Origin: Alligator mississippiensis
Lineage: Eukaryota; Chordata; Crocodylia; Alligatoridae
Length of the DNA: 64,000 nt
Direction: 5' to 3'
NCBI RefSeq assembly: GCF_030867095.1
Contig: NC_081827.1
Location: 28,024,001-28,088,000, forward strand
The notes beneath the pieces are model-generated. The model saw nothing but the letters and a program-made list of their open reading frames with translations, had not been told where the DNA came from and did not search any database. Numbering within the stretch: position 1 is the first letter of the stretch; the number at the start of each line of letters is the position of its first letter. Below, piece by piece: positions 45,777-64,000 of this stretch. Position numbers and translations under genes: made by a program.

Positions 45777-46530
45777 GCCTGGAAAAGCACAGGCTCAGGG
45801 GCAATCTGATGGCCACCTATAAGTTTATCAGGAGTGTTCACCAGAGCGCCCCAAGGGATGACAAGGTCGAACGGTTATAAACTCCAGCAAGACCGTTTCA
45901 GGCTGGACGTGAGGAAAGAGGCTGAGGGACCTGAACCTGTTCAGCCTCCACAAGAGAAGGCTGAGGGGGGATCTAGTGGCAGTTTACAAACTAGTCAGAA
46001 GGAACCAGCAGGCATTGGGGGAGTCCCTGTTCCCCCGAGCACTACCAGGAGTGACTAGAAATAACGGTCACAAGCTGGCAGAGGGTAGATTCAGGCTAGA
46101 CATCAGGAGGCGCTACTTCACAGGGCGGCTAGGATCTGGAACCAACTTCCAAGAGAAGTGGTGCTGGCTCCTACCCTGGGGGCCTTTAAGAGGAGGTTAG
46201 ACGAACACCTTGCTGGGGTCGTTTGACCCCAGTACTCTTTCCTGCCATGGCAGGGGGTTGAACTTGATGATCTGCTCAGGTCCCTTCTGACCCTACCAAC
46301 TATGAAACTGAAGAATTTTTCCACTGTCCAAGCCCTCAAGGTCTGGAATAGCCTGCCACTGGAAGTGGTTCACACACCTACTTTGAACGCCTTCAAGAGA
46401 AATTTGGATGCTTATCTTGCTGGGATCCTATGACCCCAGCTGACTTCCTGCCCCTTGGGCAGGGGACTGGACTTGATGATCTTCCAAGGTCCCTTCCAGC
46501 CCTAATGTCTATGAAATCTATGAAAGAATA
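45777..46530 (+). mobile_element. CR1 3' end (plus strand) split by a second CR1
   Basis: The outer copy occupies about 45777-45921 and 46309-46530. It has reverse-transcriptase tail text (LQQDRFRLDVRKE, then after the gap FFHCPSPQGLE-like and a PLEVVHTPTLNAFKRNLDAY-like text) and the tail GGACTGGACTTGATGATC, TCTATGAAATCTATGAA. The middle is a separate CR1 in the same orientation. Confidence 0.75.
45922..46308 (+). mobile_element. CR1 3' end inserted inside another CR1 (same strand)
   Basis: It begins GAGGCTGAGGGACCTGAACC and runs through RLRGDLVAVYKLV-type text in broken frames. It ends in its own tail, GGGGGTTGAACTTGATGATC, CCCTTCTGACCC, ACTATGAAACTG. GAAAG/GAAG-like bases at both borders suggest a short target duplication. 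Removing it reconnects the outer CR1. Confidence 0.72.
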
Positions 46531-46919
46531 CATGCTATATAAGGAAGCAGAAAGCCATCAAGTAAAAATCATTCAGCCTAGCAAGGAAACTGGCAGCATA
46601 TACTGTACTTTCTTCTTTTCCCTTTCCTTCCCTCCCCTCATTATTGACACACACTGCAAGAAAGTTTCTATTAAGTGCATTTGTGTTTTTTTTAATCCTT
46701 GTAAGTTGAGAAAATACAATGGCAGGAATCCTGCAAACTTAACTGAAGGTAATGGTGCTCTGCAGCAACAAGAGTCCATCCCTGCACATCAAGTTTCAGG
46801 TTTAAAAAATAAAGGCCAGGTCCAGAAAGGTATTTAGTCATCTAATTCCTATTTAATTCCAATGGTGATTAGGCATCCAAATACTGTTGAAATACCTTTG
46901 CCCTATGTGTTGGTCTAGG

Positions 46920-47491
46920 CTGGGGTGCCCAACTTCCAGTATTCAGGCCAGGCCCAGCATCATCCCCTCGGGGCTCCCCATGCATCTAGAAATTTGGTAG
47001 TAGGGGAACAGTGGCAGCTTTAATTGCCACTTATCTGCTGCCAAATTCCTGGAGCCCTACAGACCAGATATCTACTGCACAGGGCCGTGCTTAGGTATGC
47101 AAGTCCAAGCAGACGCAGTGTGGGGTCCTATCTGAATGTGCAGGGCTGGGTGAAGGTGGTACAGGGCCAATCAAGGCACAAGGGCCAGTCAAGGTAATGC
47201 AGGCCAGATCTGGCTGTGTAGGAGCCAGCCAGGGTGGCAGGGGGCCAATCTGGGTGTACAGGGGCAGGTTGAGGAAGCACCGAGCCAATTCTGGCATGCA
47301 GAGGCCGGCTGAGGCAGCATGAGGCTGATCTGGTTGTGTAGGGGCCAGTTGGAAGTGGCGCAGGGCCCAATCCAGCAGTGCTGAGACCAAACAGCACAGG
47401 GCCCCATCCTGGCACGTAGGACCTAATCTGGCCCACAGACTGGTTCAGCACCACTTATCCACCCCTTAGGACCAAAACTTTGAGCACCGGT
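46920..47491. mobile_element. hAT-like element with perfect target duplication and minisatellite core
   Basis: GGTCTAGG is present at 46912-46919 and 47492-47499. The ends are CTGGGGTGCCCAACTT and (complement) ACCGGTGCTCAAAGTT. The 5' part has the shared family core (GGCTCCCCATGCATCTAG, AATTTGGTAGTAGGGG, GCCAAATTCCTGG). The 3' part is a 40-bp tandem repeat. Length is 572 bp. Confidence 0.78.
47103..47382 (+). repeat. About 7 copies of a 40-bp minisatellite
   Basis: Units of 39-42 bp start near 47103, 47143, 47182, 47221, 47261, 47302 and 47341. Each has the form GGGCCAGTCAAGG, then GCAGGCCAGATCTGG, then CTGTGTA with changes. All three minus-strand frames are open across it, as is common for stop-free tandem units. 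It is not a gene. Confidence 0.72.
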
Positions 47492-47499
47492 GGTCTAGG

Positions 47500-49795
47500 C
47501 AATAGATAAAGCTTGCACGTACCTCTTAATATTTAGTTTTTCTATCCTTGTATTGAAACGAACCTTTGGAGCACAAAATAAAGAACTGAAATTTAGCTGG
47601 AATCAGTATTTCCATGCAAGTAGTCCAAACAATTTTAGTTCAACAAAAATATTTAAGGAACTGAAACCGGGTGCTTAGTTCAAATTTAATTAATAACGAA
47701 GGTTTTCTTTTGGCTCTCTTAGTGATCGGTGAGGATCCAGAAGCACTTTACAGGAATAAACCATTTTTGCTGTGAAGTACAACTGTAGTTTAATAGTACA
47801 CAGTAACATTTTCACTGCAGCTTACGTTAGAAATGTAAGATAATACTGCCTGACTTCAGTACTTTGGTTTCGCAAGCACGCAAGAGCCTCAAACAGAATT
47901 TGGAACAGTTGTGCTAGGTGTTGTATAAACAGACACAAACCTACTGTGAAGAGTTCACCATCGTGGAAGATAAGTTGCAAGAGTTGAGGGGGACAATCAT
48001 ATACACAATTTTATGGACATAGAATGCATGTTAGCTGTTACTCTTTAATTTTTTTGTGGCTGCATACATCAGTTTTCCCTAACTTACCGTAGCAATTCAA
48101 ACCTGGTTGATGTAGTTCTTGCAGAAGTAAATCTGTGAAAAGGGTTTGCAGAAAAGCAAAGCAGTAAGTTTGCTATGCATCAGAGCTAGGATTTTTCTCT
48201 AATTACAGATTTTAAACAGCCCCTAATGATCAGACTACTTTTTCCTCCACCTCGTTTTTCTTATGAGATGTCCTATTAATGTGGTTTTTTTTAAATCAAA
48301 CTGGATTGCAGTGAGATCTGTTAGGCTCCAGTGCTCTTGCATTGTTTGTGATGCTTCACTTTGCTCACAAAGATTTGGTAGCATGTCACATCTTATTGAT
48401 GTTTTGTCACCCCTTCAACTTTAAAAAGTTCCAAAAACTCTAGGCTTCTGTTTTCCCATGTAGTTTGTCAATGTAAAGATAGCAACTTTCCTGCTTTTCA
48501 ACAAAATAATTTTCAGTCTGATATTTTCTGTTTCCAAATAAACTTGTTCAGTTATCAATATTGAAGTCCCAGCAGCAGAACTGGAAATGCCAGTGTTTTA
48601 CCAAATGTAGTAAAGTAAAATGTTTTTGAAAGTCACTGCATGAAATTGCTTCATGTAAGTGTTTTCCCCAAGTGACAGAAGAAATCCTGATGAAGATACC
48701 CAAGTTGTCTCAAAACAGCTTGCACCATTAGAGTTTTCCAAAAGTCTAGAGCAATGACTGTAACAAACTCCTAGGTGTAAGAATAGTTACTCTAAATACA
48801 AGTCCCAACTTAGAAACAGGCAAAGAGAAACTCCAATGGTGCTACCTATAAATTGAATTCAAGCAGTTCATTTGAAGCTGTTGCTGATATTTATATTTCT
48901 GTATTAATAAAGGGAGCAGGTCATATTCCAGAATTTTTATTTGTATAAATTATATATGTATTTTGCTTTGAGAACAGTTGAGAGACATCGTTTCTTGGGG
49001 TGGGTTGCTGCTTGCTTCTCCCTTTCAAACCTTTCTTTGGTCTTGATTAAAAAAAGAGTGGATGCTAATGTGTTGTTCTGAATAGAGATGGACCCAAGGA
49101 CATGCTCAGATGATTTGCTGAACTGAGGTCTTTGTAGCTAAATGTAAAAGGACAATGCCCTTTATCCTATCTACCCATTTTTGCTACCTGTTCTGTCTAC
49201 AGAGGTTTCTCCAGTCACTTTAAAATCTAAGCGTCGCTTGAAAACACTACATTGAATTAACAGTAACTGACTATTATAAAAGTACTAACTGCATATTCTA
49301 GTTAAACAGTTATCCTGCTTTTAGTTGGAGTACACTGCACTCTCCCTGAAGATAGGGCACAGACTGGGGACTTGCTACATTTCATCCACTCCTAACAACT
49401 GTTCCTGTACCTGCATTTATCCCATCACAGACTAAAGCTAATCCTCCATAATTTACCCCTGTTTCAAGGAAGGGTAAACTACCAGGGTGCACTAAATTCC
49501 TGTCTGTTTTTAACTTACTGTAATTATTAATTGTCCATACCTGATTAGAAATAAACACAATATGTTGATTGTTTGCTCCAAGTCTTCAAATGTAGGTGAC
49601 TATTTTGAGTTCTCTGATATTCCCTACAAATGCTAAACATCTAAAGGTAAACTCCCCTTGGGAGAGGCTGTCTTTTTGCTTTGCTTTTGTATAGGATCTA
49701 GCACAAGGGAGTGTTAATTGGGGTTATAGGAGCTATAATTTGTTATACAAATTATTTTTCAGTTTTTAGATTAACAGGATGCATATAGGTTGAAA
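47500..49795. other. BCAP29-SLC26A4 intergenic DNA: no recognised feature
   Basis: About 2.3 kb of AT-rich, apparently unique sequence free of recognisable repeats, between a hAT and the region upstream of pendrin. It could hold BCAP29 extended 3' UTR or regulatory sequence, but nothing specific is visible. Confidence 0.45.
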
Positions 49796-49799
49796 AACT

Positions 49800-50454
49800 A
49801 AGGCTGTGTACAGACATACAGTTTCTACCACTACAGATACACAGTTTCTACCAGGAGAATCCTTGGCTTTCCCTAGGCATTCAGGCTTTTTCTCCTGGAG
49901 CAAAAATGGCTGGTTTAGGGAAAAATAATCCTGGGATGATAGGGGTTAAATCGCTCCTGGGAATTTCTCCTGGGATATTAAATGTTTATACTTTGTCCCA
50001 GCTTAACTCCTTCTCGGGGCCAGGGGAGTACAACCAGGGGAAAGGCTCCCTAGCCTTCCTGAGACTGGAAAATGCCAGGCTTGAGAAGGCATATGGAACA
50101 GCTGCTCCCACCCCACTCAAAAATGGGGTGGGAAGAGCAGGAACAGCCACCAATTGCTTCCCCCTGCTTCTCACATTGGAGTTCCCTGTAGAAGCAGCTC
50201 TGCTGCACCGTTCCCTCTGTTTGGCTGCCAGGCACCCAGAAGCAAGCAGAGGGAGCAGCACAGCCTCCTGCCTCCTCACACTGGAGTTCTTGGTGCGAGA
50301 AGCGGGCAGGGGCTTAGCCCCACTGCTCCCTCTGCTTGGCAGAGAGCCACACTCTCCCCTGCTGGCCCCTTGTCCGCCCCTTCCACTCAGCAATTTCAAA
50401 GCTTCCATCAGTTGTTTAAAGAAGGCCTTTTCCACACCCTCCTCCTCCATTATG
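49800..50454. repeat. Unclassified GC-rich repeat with internal duplication and hairpin
   Basis: Two blocks about 118 bp apart share CTCACATTGGAGTTC/CTCACACTGGAGTTC and CCCTCTGTTTGGC/CCCTCTGCTTGGC (50173-50225 and 50276-50340). At about 50100-50139 a hairpin is formed by CTGCTCCCACCCCAC and GGGGTGGGAAGAGCAG. The left side starts GGCTGTGTACAGACATAC, similar to MITE ends. A 185-codon + frame and a 154-codon - frame overlap here and are probably artefacts. Confidence 0.4.
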
Positions 50455-51060
50455 CTCCTTTAATAAATCCATAGTGTGTCCACACCTTGAATACTGTGAC
50501 CAGTCTTGGTCCCCACACCACAAAACGGATATTGAAGAGGATAAAGAACTAGAGAAGCATAACAAAGAGGATTAGTGGTATGGAAGAGCTTCTAGGTGAG
50601 GAGACTAAAGAGGTTAGACTTTTTCAGTTTGGGGACAAGATAAAAGTTTACAAAATACTAAATGGTGAAGAGGAAGTAAATAAGGATTTATTATTTACTC
50701 TCAGTATGAGAACAAGGGTCATAAAATAAAATTAGTAAGTAGTAAGTTTATAACTAGCAAAAGAAGTTATTTTTTTACTCTGTGCAATTAAAGTGTAGAA
50801 GTCATTGCTACCCCATGTTGTGGCTGCTGAGTTTAGTCACAGATTCAAAATGGGGTTGGACAAATTCTTGGAGGAACGGGACATCAGTGGCTATTGAGCA
50901 TGGGAATTAGAGATACAATCTCTGAATCAGAACTTCTTAGACCTTAAATACTGGAGACTGCAAGTGGGAACGGAACAAGGGAAAAACCCTGGTCAAAACC
51001 TATTCACTCTTCCTTTCAGTGTCCATTCTCTGCCATGGACCTTAGCAAGTTCTTATGGCT
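50455..51060 (+). mobile_element. L3/CR1-like LINE 3' end (plus strand)
   Basis: The order of phrases matches the copy at 22095-22815: AATAAATCCATAGTGTGTC, ACCTTGAATACTGTGACC, TACAAAATACTAAATGG, GATTCAAAATGGGGTTGG, TTCTCTGCCATGG. It is older and more decayed than the CR1 copies. Confidence 0.72.
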
Positions 51061-51409
51061 TGGTGACCTGTAACAGATGCCCACTGTGACCCCCTGCTAT
51101 TCACCCCCCCGAACTGCCCAGGGGCTTTCAACAGGCCTACCTTCATTCCCCACACCTCCTCCTTTCCCCTTCTCTATCCTACGCCCATCCATGACTGTAG
51201 TCCAGGCATCTGAACTGTCCCACCAGGCTCCCTTACCCAATTCCCTGGTCCTGCCCTGGTTGCGCTCCAACCTCCAGCTCTTCCTATTTGTCCCTCGTAC
51301 TTCTTGCAGTAGCATATCAACAACGCAGCTATCTGCCTGTGCTAGACTCGTACCTCCATCCCCTGGCGAACCTAGCTAAAGCCTGTCTCCCTGCTAGAGC
51401 CGCTCTTCC
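51061..51409. other. Pendrin upstream flank: no recognised feature
   Basis: C/T-rich sequence leading into the CpG island. No specific binding site can be assigned from sequence alone. Confidence 0.4.
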
Positions 51410-51703
51410 CTCTCTTGCCCGGGTGCCCCCCACCTCCTCCTGCAGCAGCACCCCGCGCGGGCAGGCGACTGTCCGGGGCGCGGGGAAGTGCGCGGGCTTT
51501 GCCCCCGAGCCGCACCACCGCGCCGTGACACGCGAGGAGAGGGGTCGGCCCGGGCTCCCGGCCCCCACCAGGGACGACGCTTCCCGCGGGGGCTCCGCGC
51601 CGGCCCTCTCCGCCGGCTCCTGCCGCAGCGGCCCGGGAGGGGCTGCCCCGGCCGCGGCCCCGAGCAAGTGCTGGACAGCGCCGGGGGGCCCCGCGCTGCC
51701 GTG

Positions 51704-51738
51704 CCGGGCCGGGCCGGGCCGGGCCGGGCCGGGCGGGG
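51704..51738 (+). repeat. (GGGCC)n microsatellite
   Basis: About six to seven perfect GGGCC units lie about 140 bp upstream of the pendrin start codon. Such runs can form G-quadruplexes and often vary in copy number. Confidence 0.8.
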
Positions 51739-51835
51739 TGGGAGGTCCCTGCGGGGGGCGGCCCCGGCTGGCTGGCGCGGGCGGTTCTGTTTGCCGTCAA
51801 TAAAGCGGCGCGGGCCGGGGCAGGGGCCGGGGCCG

Positions 51836-51841
51836 TATAAA
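51836..51841 (+). promoter_or_regulatory. SLC26A4: TATA box-like TATAAA upstream of pendrin start
   Basis: TATAAA lies 38 bp before the ATG at 51879 within GC-rich DNA. If used, transcription would begin around 51866, leaving a 5' UTR of only about 13 nt. The mammalian gene instead splices a noncoding exon 1 to an exon starting just before the ATG, so this match may be incidental. Confidence 0.35.
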
Positions 51842-51878
51842 GGCGGGGGCGGGCGGGGCTGTGCCCGCAGGCAGGGCC

Positions 51879-60086
<8,208 letters not shown>

Positions 60087-60392
60087 CAGTGGGGGTGGCA
60101 GTGGTGGCAGGACACAGAGCGGGAGAACTTTCATGCAGTGGCAAAGGGTGGTGGATGGCAGTGGCAGCGGTGGCTGCATGCAAGCTCTCCCCACCCCACG
60201 TCTGGCCGGTCAGGCAGTGCCTGTGCAGCCTGCAGAAGTAAACCGTTGCCCTAACCCCCCACGGCCCTGCTCCTGGGAGGCAGCAGTGCGGTGTGGTGAG
60301 TGGTGGCACTCCATCCTCGCTTGCCCACACATACCCCCTAGCCTCTTCCCAATTACCCCTGGGCTACATGTACCCCTGATTGACAACCCCTG
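60087..60392. mobile_element. Probable hAT-like element
   Basis: The complement of the right end, CAGGGGTTGTCAATCAGGGG, is a clear hAT-type terminus. The left end CAGTGGGGGTGGCAG is weaker. The flanks CTTAAGAG (60079-60086) and CTTTATAG (60393-60400) match at 6 of 8. The core has GGTGGCAGTGG repeats. Confidence 0.42.
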
Positions 60393-60400
60393 CTTTATAG

Positions 60401-61157
60401 GAACTATCTTGCTGCTTCTCAGCTGGATCTGATAACTGCATGGCTGGCTGGTCCCTGTAACTTCCAAATGGCAGGTGGATCTATTATCTACAGCTCTTAA
60501 TCTGAAGAACGCTTCTTCACCTTCCCCCTTTTTATAACATGTTACAGGGCTGGTCTTAGAGCCAGGTTTATTCATTTTCAGTGTCTTGAGAGAGAGTACA
60601 GTGCAGTGAGAAGAGACTATTTGAATATGGTAGTGCAGCCAGATTAATACAATTGAAGACAATAAAGTACAGGATGATCTGTAGAGACTGATAAATACAG
60701 TTCTCTTCTAGTGCTAGGGGCTTGTATTTTTGGAGGGAAAGGTCTTGAGTTCTATCCTTGTTGATGACAATGAAGTCTCTTTGACTATGTGCTAGTAATG
60801 GTGTGGTCCTATGTGATCAAGTGAACTTCTAAAAGACAGGTGATATACTGTACTCGATTCTTGTTGTTTTATTTTGAAAACAATATCACAAAGTTAACCT
60901 AATGGTTTATTAATGCACTTGAAAGTATAGCTAAATGGAAATTCAAGAGCAATTAGGAACTAAATCTTCCCAGCAGATCAATAAGGTATATCTTGGAATT
61001 CTCTTGATTCATAAGAACCTCTTGGGATTCTCATGAACTCTCTGATTCTTTAGAGTCCTCTAAAAAAACTTCAGATGCTTCACTGAAATTAACAAGACCT
61101 TTGTTACTGACTTCAGTGGGAGGCAGACTGAGTTCAAATTAGTTATACTGATTTTAT
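60401..61157 (+). other. SLC26A4: SLC26A4 intron segment: no recognised feature
   Basis: Plain AT-rich intronic DNA between the hAT-like element and the CR1. I found no exon resembling the next pendrin exon. Confidence 0.45.
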
Positions 61158-64000
61158 AAAATCATAGAAAATTAGGGTTGGGATGGACCTCAGGAGATCA
61201 TCTCATCTAACCCCCTGCTCAAAGCAGAACAATCCCCAACTAGATCGTCCCAGCCAAAGCTTTGTCTTAAAAAGATCTTAAAAACCTCCAAGGATGGAGA
61301 TTCCTCAACCTTCGTGGGTAACCTGTTCCAGTGTTTTATTACCCTCCTAGCGAGAGTTTTTCATAATATCTAACCTAAACTTTCCTTGCTGCACCTTGAA
61401 ACCATTGCTCCTTGTTCTGGCATCTGCCATCACTGAAAACAGTCTAGCTCCATCCATTCACCTAGTTAAAGTTTGCTATTAAATCCCCTCTCAGTCTTTC
61501 CTTCTCCAGACTAAATAAGTTCAGTTCCCTCAGCTTCTCCACATAAGTCTTGTTTCCCAGCCCCTAACCACTTTCATAGCCATCTGGACTCTCTCCAATT
61601 TGCCCACATGTTTTCTATACTGGGGGGCAGAAAACTGGACACAAGACTCCAGATGTGGCCTCACTAGTGCCAAATAGAGGGGAAGAATCATTTCTTTCGA
61701 TCTGCTGACAGTGCTCCTACTAATGCAGCCCAGTATGCCATCAGCCTTCTTGGCAACAATGGCACACTGGCTCATATTCAGCTTATTGTCCACTGTAACC
61801 CCCAGGTCCTTTTCTACAGACCTGCTGCTTAGCCAGTTGGTTTCCAGCCAGAAGAAGTGCATGGGATTGTTCCATCCTAAGTGCATGCACTTTGCACTTA
61901 TTCTTATTGAACCTCATGAGATTTCTTTTGTTCCAATCTTCCAATTTGTCTTGGTCTCTGAATCCTAGTCCTACTCTCCAGTGTATCTACTACTCCCCCT
62001 TCCTCCCTACAGTTTCGTGTCATCTGCAAACCTGCTTAAGGTCCACTCTACCCCATCTTCCAGATTGTTGATGAAGATATTGAACAAAACTGGTTTCAGG
62101 ACTGAACCCTGGGGCACTCAACTTGATACTGGCTGTCATCTAGACATCAAGCCAATTATAACTACCCTTTGAGCCTGATGATCCAGCCAGTTTTCTACTT
62201 TATAGTCCATTCATCCAACCTGTACTTCTTTAGCTTGCTTCCAAGAATGTTGAAAGAGACCATATCAAAAGCCTTGCTAAAGTCAAGGTATATTACATCC
62301 ACTGGTGTCCCCACATCCACAGAGCCAGTTATTTCATCATAGAAGGCAGTCGGGTTGTTCAAGCATGACTTGCCCCTGGTGAATCCATGCTGACTGTTTC
62401 TAATCATTTTCTTCTCCAAGTGCTTAGAGAGGGATTACTTGAAGATCTGCTCCATGATTTTACTAGGGACTGAAGTTAGGGTGATCAGTCTGTAGTTCCC
62501 CCAATTCTTTTTTCCCTTTCTTAAGGATGGGAATTTATATTTTGTCCTTTTCCAGTCATCTGGGACCTCTCCTGGCTGCCACAAGTTTTCAAAGATAATG
62601 GCCAGTGGCTCTGCAATCACATCTACCAACTCCCTCAGCACCCACGGGTGCATTGTATCCAGCCCCACGGATTGCATGCATCCAGCTTTTCTAAATAGTT
62701 CCTAACCTGTTCTTTCACCATTTTCAGCTGCTCATCTCCTCCCCAAACTGTGCTGCCAGGTCCAGTATTCTGGGAGCTGACCTACAAAAGGCATAGAGTA
62801 CTTCAGCCTTTTCCACATCTGTCACTGGGTTGTCTTCCCCATCAGGAAGGGACCTACACTTTCCCTGAACTTCCTCTTGTTGCTGACATACTTGTAGAAA
62901 CCCTTCTTGTTACTATTCATGTCCCTTGCTAGCTGCAACTCCAATTGTTCTTTGACCTTCCTGGTTTCATCCCTCATGCCCAAGCAAAACTTTTATATTC
63001 CTCCCTAGTTGTTTGTCCAAATTTCTACTTTGTGTAAGCTTTATTTTTGTGATCTTTATTTTTTTTGGCTCAATGAAGAGTTCCCTGCTAAACTATAGCA
63101 AGTATGACAGAAGACTAGCAGTCTTCCTGTGCATCAGGATGATGTGTTCCTGAACCCTCAGTAAGGTTTCTTTCAAGTACAGCCAGCTCTCCTGGACTCC
63201 TCTCCCCTCAGACTGACCTCCCAGGAGATCCTGCCCATCAGTTCCCTGAGTGAGTCAAAGTCTGCTTTTCTGAAATCTAGTGTCCTTACTCTGCTGTTCT
63301 CCTTCCTTCCTTTCCTCAGGATCTTGAAGTCAATCACTTTGTGGTCACTGTGGCCCATGTTGCCATCCACTACTACATTCCCCACCAATTCTTCCCTGTT
63401 CATGAGCCTCATTGGCCACTCCATCACTTGCACTAGGAAGTTGTCCCCAACACTCCCCAAAAACTTCCTTGATTGCCTGTGTACTATTGTCTTGCCCTCC
63501 CAGCAGATGTCAGGGTGATTGAAGTCCCCTATGAGAACTAGGGCCTGTGATTAAGGAAACTTTTGCTAGCTGTTTGAAGAAAGCCTCATCTACCACTTCC
63601 TCCTGGTCTGGTGGTCTATAGCTGATCCCCACAATATCACCCATGTTGCTCTCCCCCCTGACCCTAACCAAGAGGCTTTCAAAAGGCCTATCTCCAGCTT
63701 CATACTGGAGCTCTGAGCAATTGTACAGCTCTTTTATATAAAGCGCAGCTCCTCCTCTTCTCCCCTGCCTCTCCTTTCTGAACAGTGTATACGCATCCAT
63801 GACAGTACTCTGGTCATGCGAGCTCCCATCAAGTGTCTGTTATTCCAAACATGTCATAGTTCCATGACTGTCCAAGGACTTCCAATTCTTCCTTATACTA
63901 CAACACATTAGGTTTCTAAAATTAATTGGTTTCCAAAAGAGGTCATACTTCAGCATAGAGAACTTTTCTTGTAGTTCTACTTTCTAGACGCAGGCTTAAA
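61158..64000 (-). mobile_element. Long CR1 LINE, minus strand, ORF2 endonuclease and reverse transcriptase remnants; continues past window
   Basis: Read on the minus strand from the window end, the element shows endonuclease text (MDAYTLFRKERQGRRGGAAL, SYRPPDQ at about 63610, SDHKVIDF at about 63330). Reverse-transcriptase blocks follow: LVDVIAEPLAIIFENLW and GNYRLITLTSVPSKIMEQIF, then NSQHGFTRGKSC, IYLDFSKAFD (about 62280), VPQGSV (about 62110), the FADD catalytic box (62019-62030), and PLYLALVRPHLESCVQF (about 61660). The tail near 61158-61230 has AAATCATAGAAAATTAGGG in reverse. Several frame breaks and stops separate the blocks, so it is a dead copy. At about 2.8 kb it is by far the longest LINE in the window, antisense to pendrin. 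Confidence 0.88.

Noticed and set aside
47091-47454. Three overlapping minus-strand frames of about 72-108 codons
   Set aside because: All three frames are open because a 40-bp stop-free unit is repeated. This is a minisatellite, not a protein gene.
49906-50463. 185-codon + strand frame as a new gene
   Set aside because: It overlaps a 154-codon antisense frame, contains an internal duplication and a hairpin, and has no recognisable domain. A repeat origin is more likely.

Overview
This is nuclear DNA from an amniote, most likely a crocodilian. It has spliced vertebrate genes with GT-AG introns, two CpG islands, and many CR1 LINE tails of the kind common in crocodilians and turtles. It also has many short non-autonomous hAT elements. 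A turtle is the main alternative. Nothing prokaryotic or plasmid-like is present.

Three genes lie head to tail on the + strand, in the same order as human 7q22: DUS4L (last coding exon only, 681-928), BCAP29 (complete, 7 coding exons, 9178-44561, 245 aa) and SLC26A4/pendrin (first five coding exons, 51879-59469, 252 of roughly 780 aa). All splice phases join cleanly, and I saw no disabling change in any of the three genes. DUS4L modifies tRNA, BCAP29 is an ER membrane chaperone and sorting factor, and pendrin is a plasma-membrane anion exchanger. They share synteny rather than a pathway.

Layout: 1-1000 is the DUS4L end. From 1 to 8.7 kb the intergenic DNA is packed with repeats, including a 656-bp near-perfect fold-back element and a young CR1 inside an older CR1. 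At 8.8-9.3 kb is the BCAP29 CpG island and start. From 9.3 to 44.5 kb the BCAP29 introns hold CR1 fragments, a decayed RTE-like LINE, many hAT elements with 8-bp target duplications, a tRNA-derived SINE and Harbinger-like MITEs. From 44.6 to 45.5 kb is the BCAP29 3' UTR. From 45.8 to 51 kb are nested CR1s, a hAT carrying a minisatellite, and quiet unique sequence. At 51.4-52.4 kb is the pendrin CpG island. From 52 to 61 kb are pendrin exons and introns, with a U2 snRNA fragment in intron 1. From 61.2 kb to the end is a long minus-strand CR1 with endonuclease and reverse transcriptase regions, running off the window.

Most long open frames between 7 and 10 kb, 35.7 and 36.5 kb, 40 and 41 kb, 47 and 47.5 kb, and 50 and 52.5 kb are stop-poor GC-rich or repetitive DNA, not genes. 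I found no convincing new biological system. The points most worth a second look are the long fold-back element family, the hAT copies with minisatellite cores, the nested insertions that date one another, and the start-site arrangement of pendrin.
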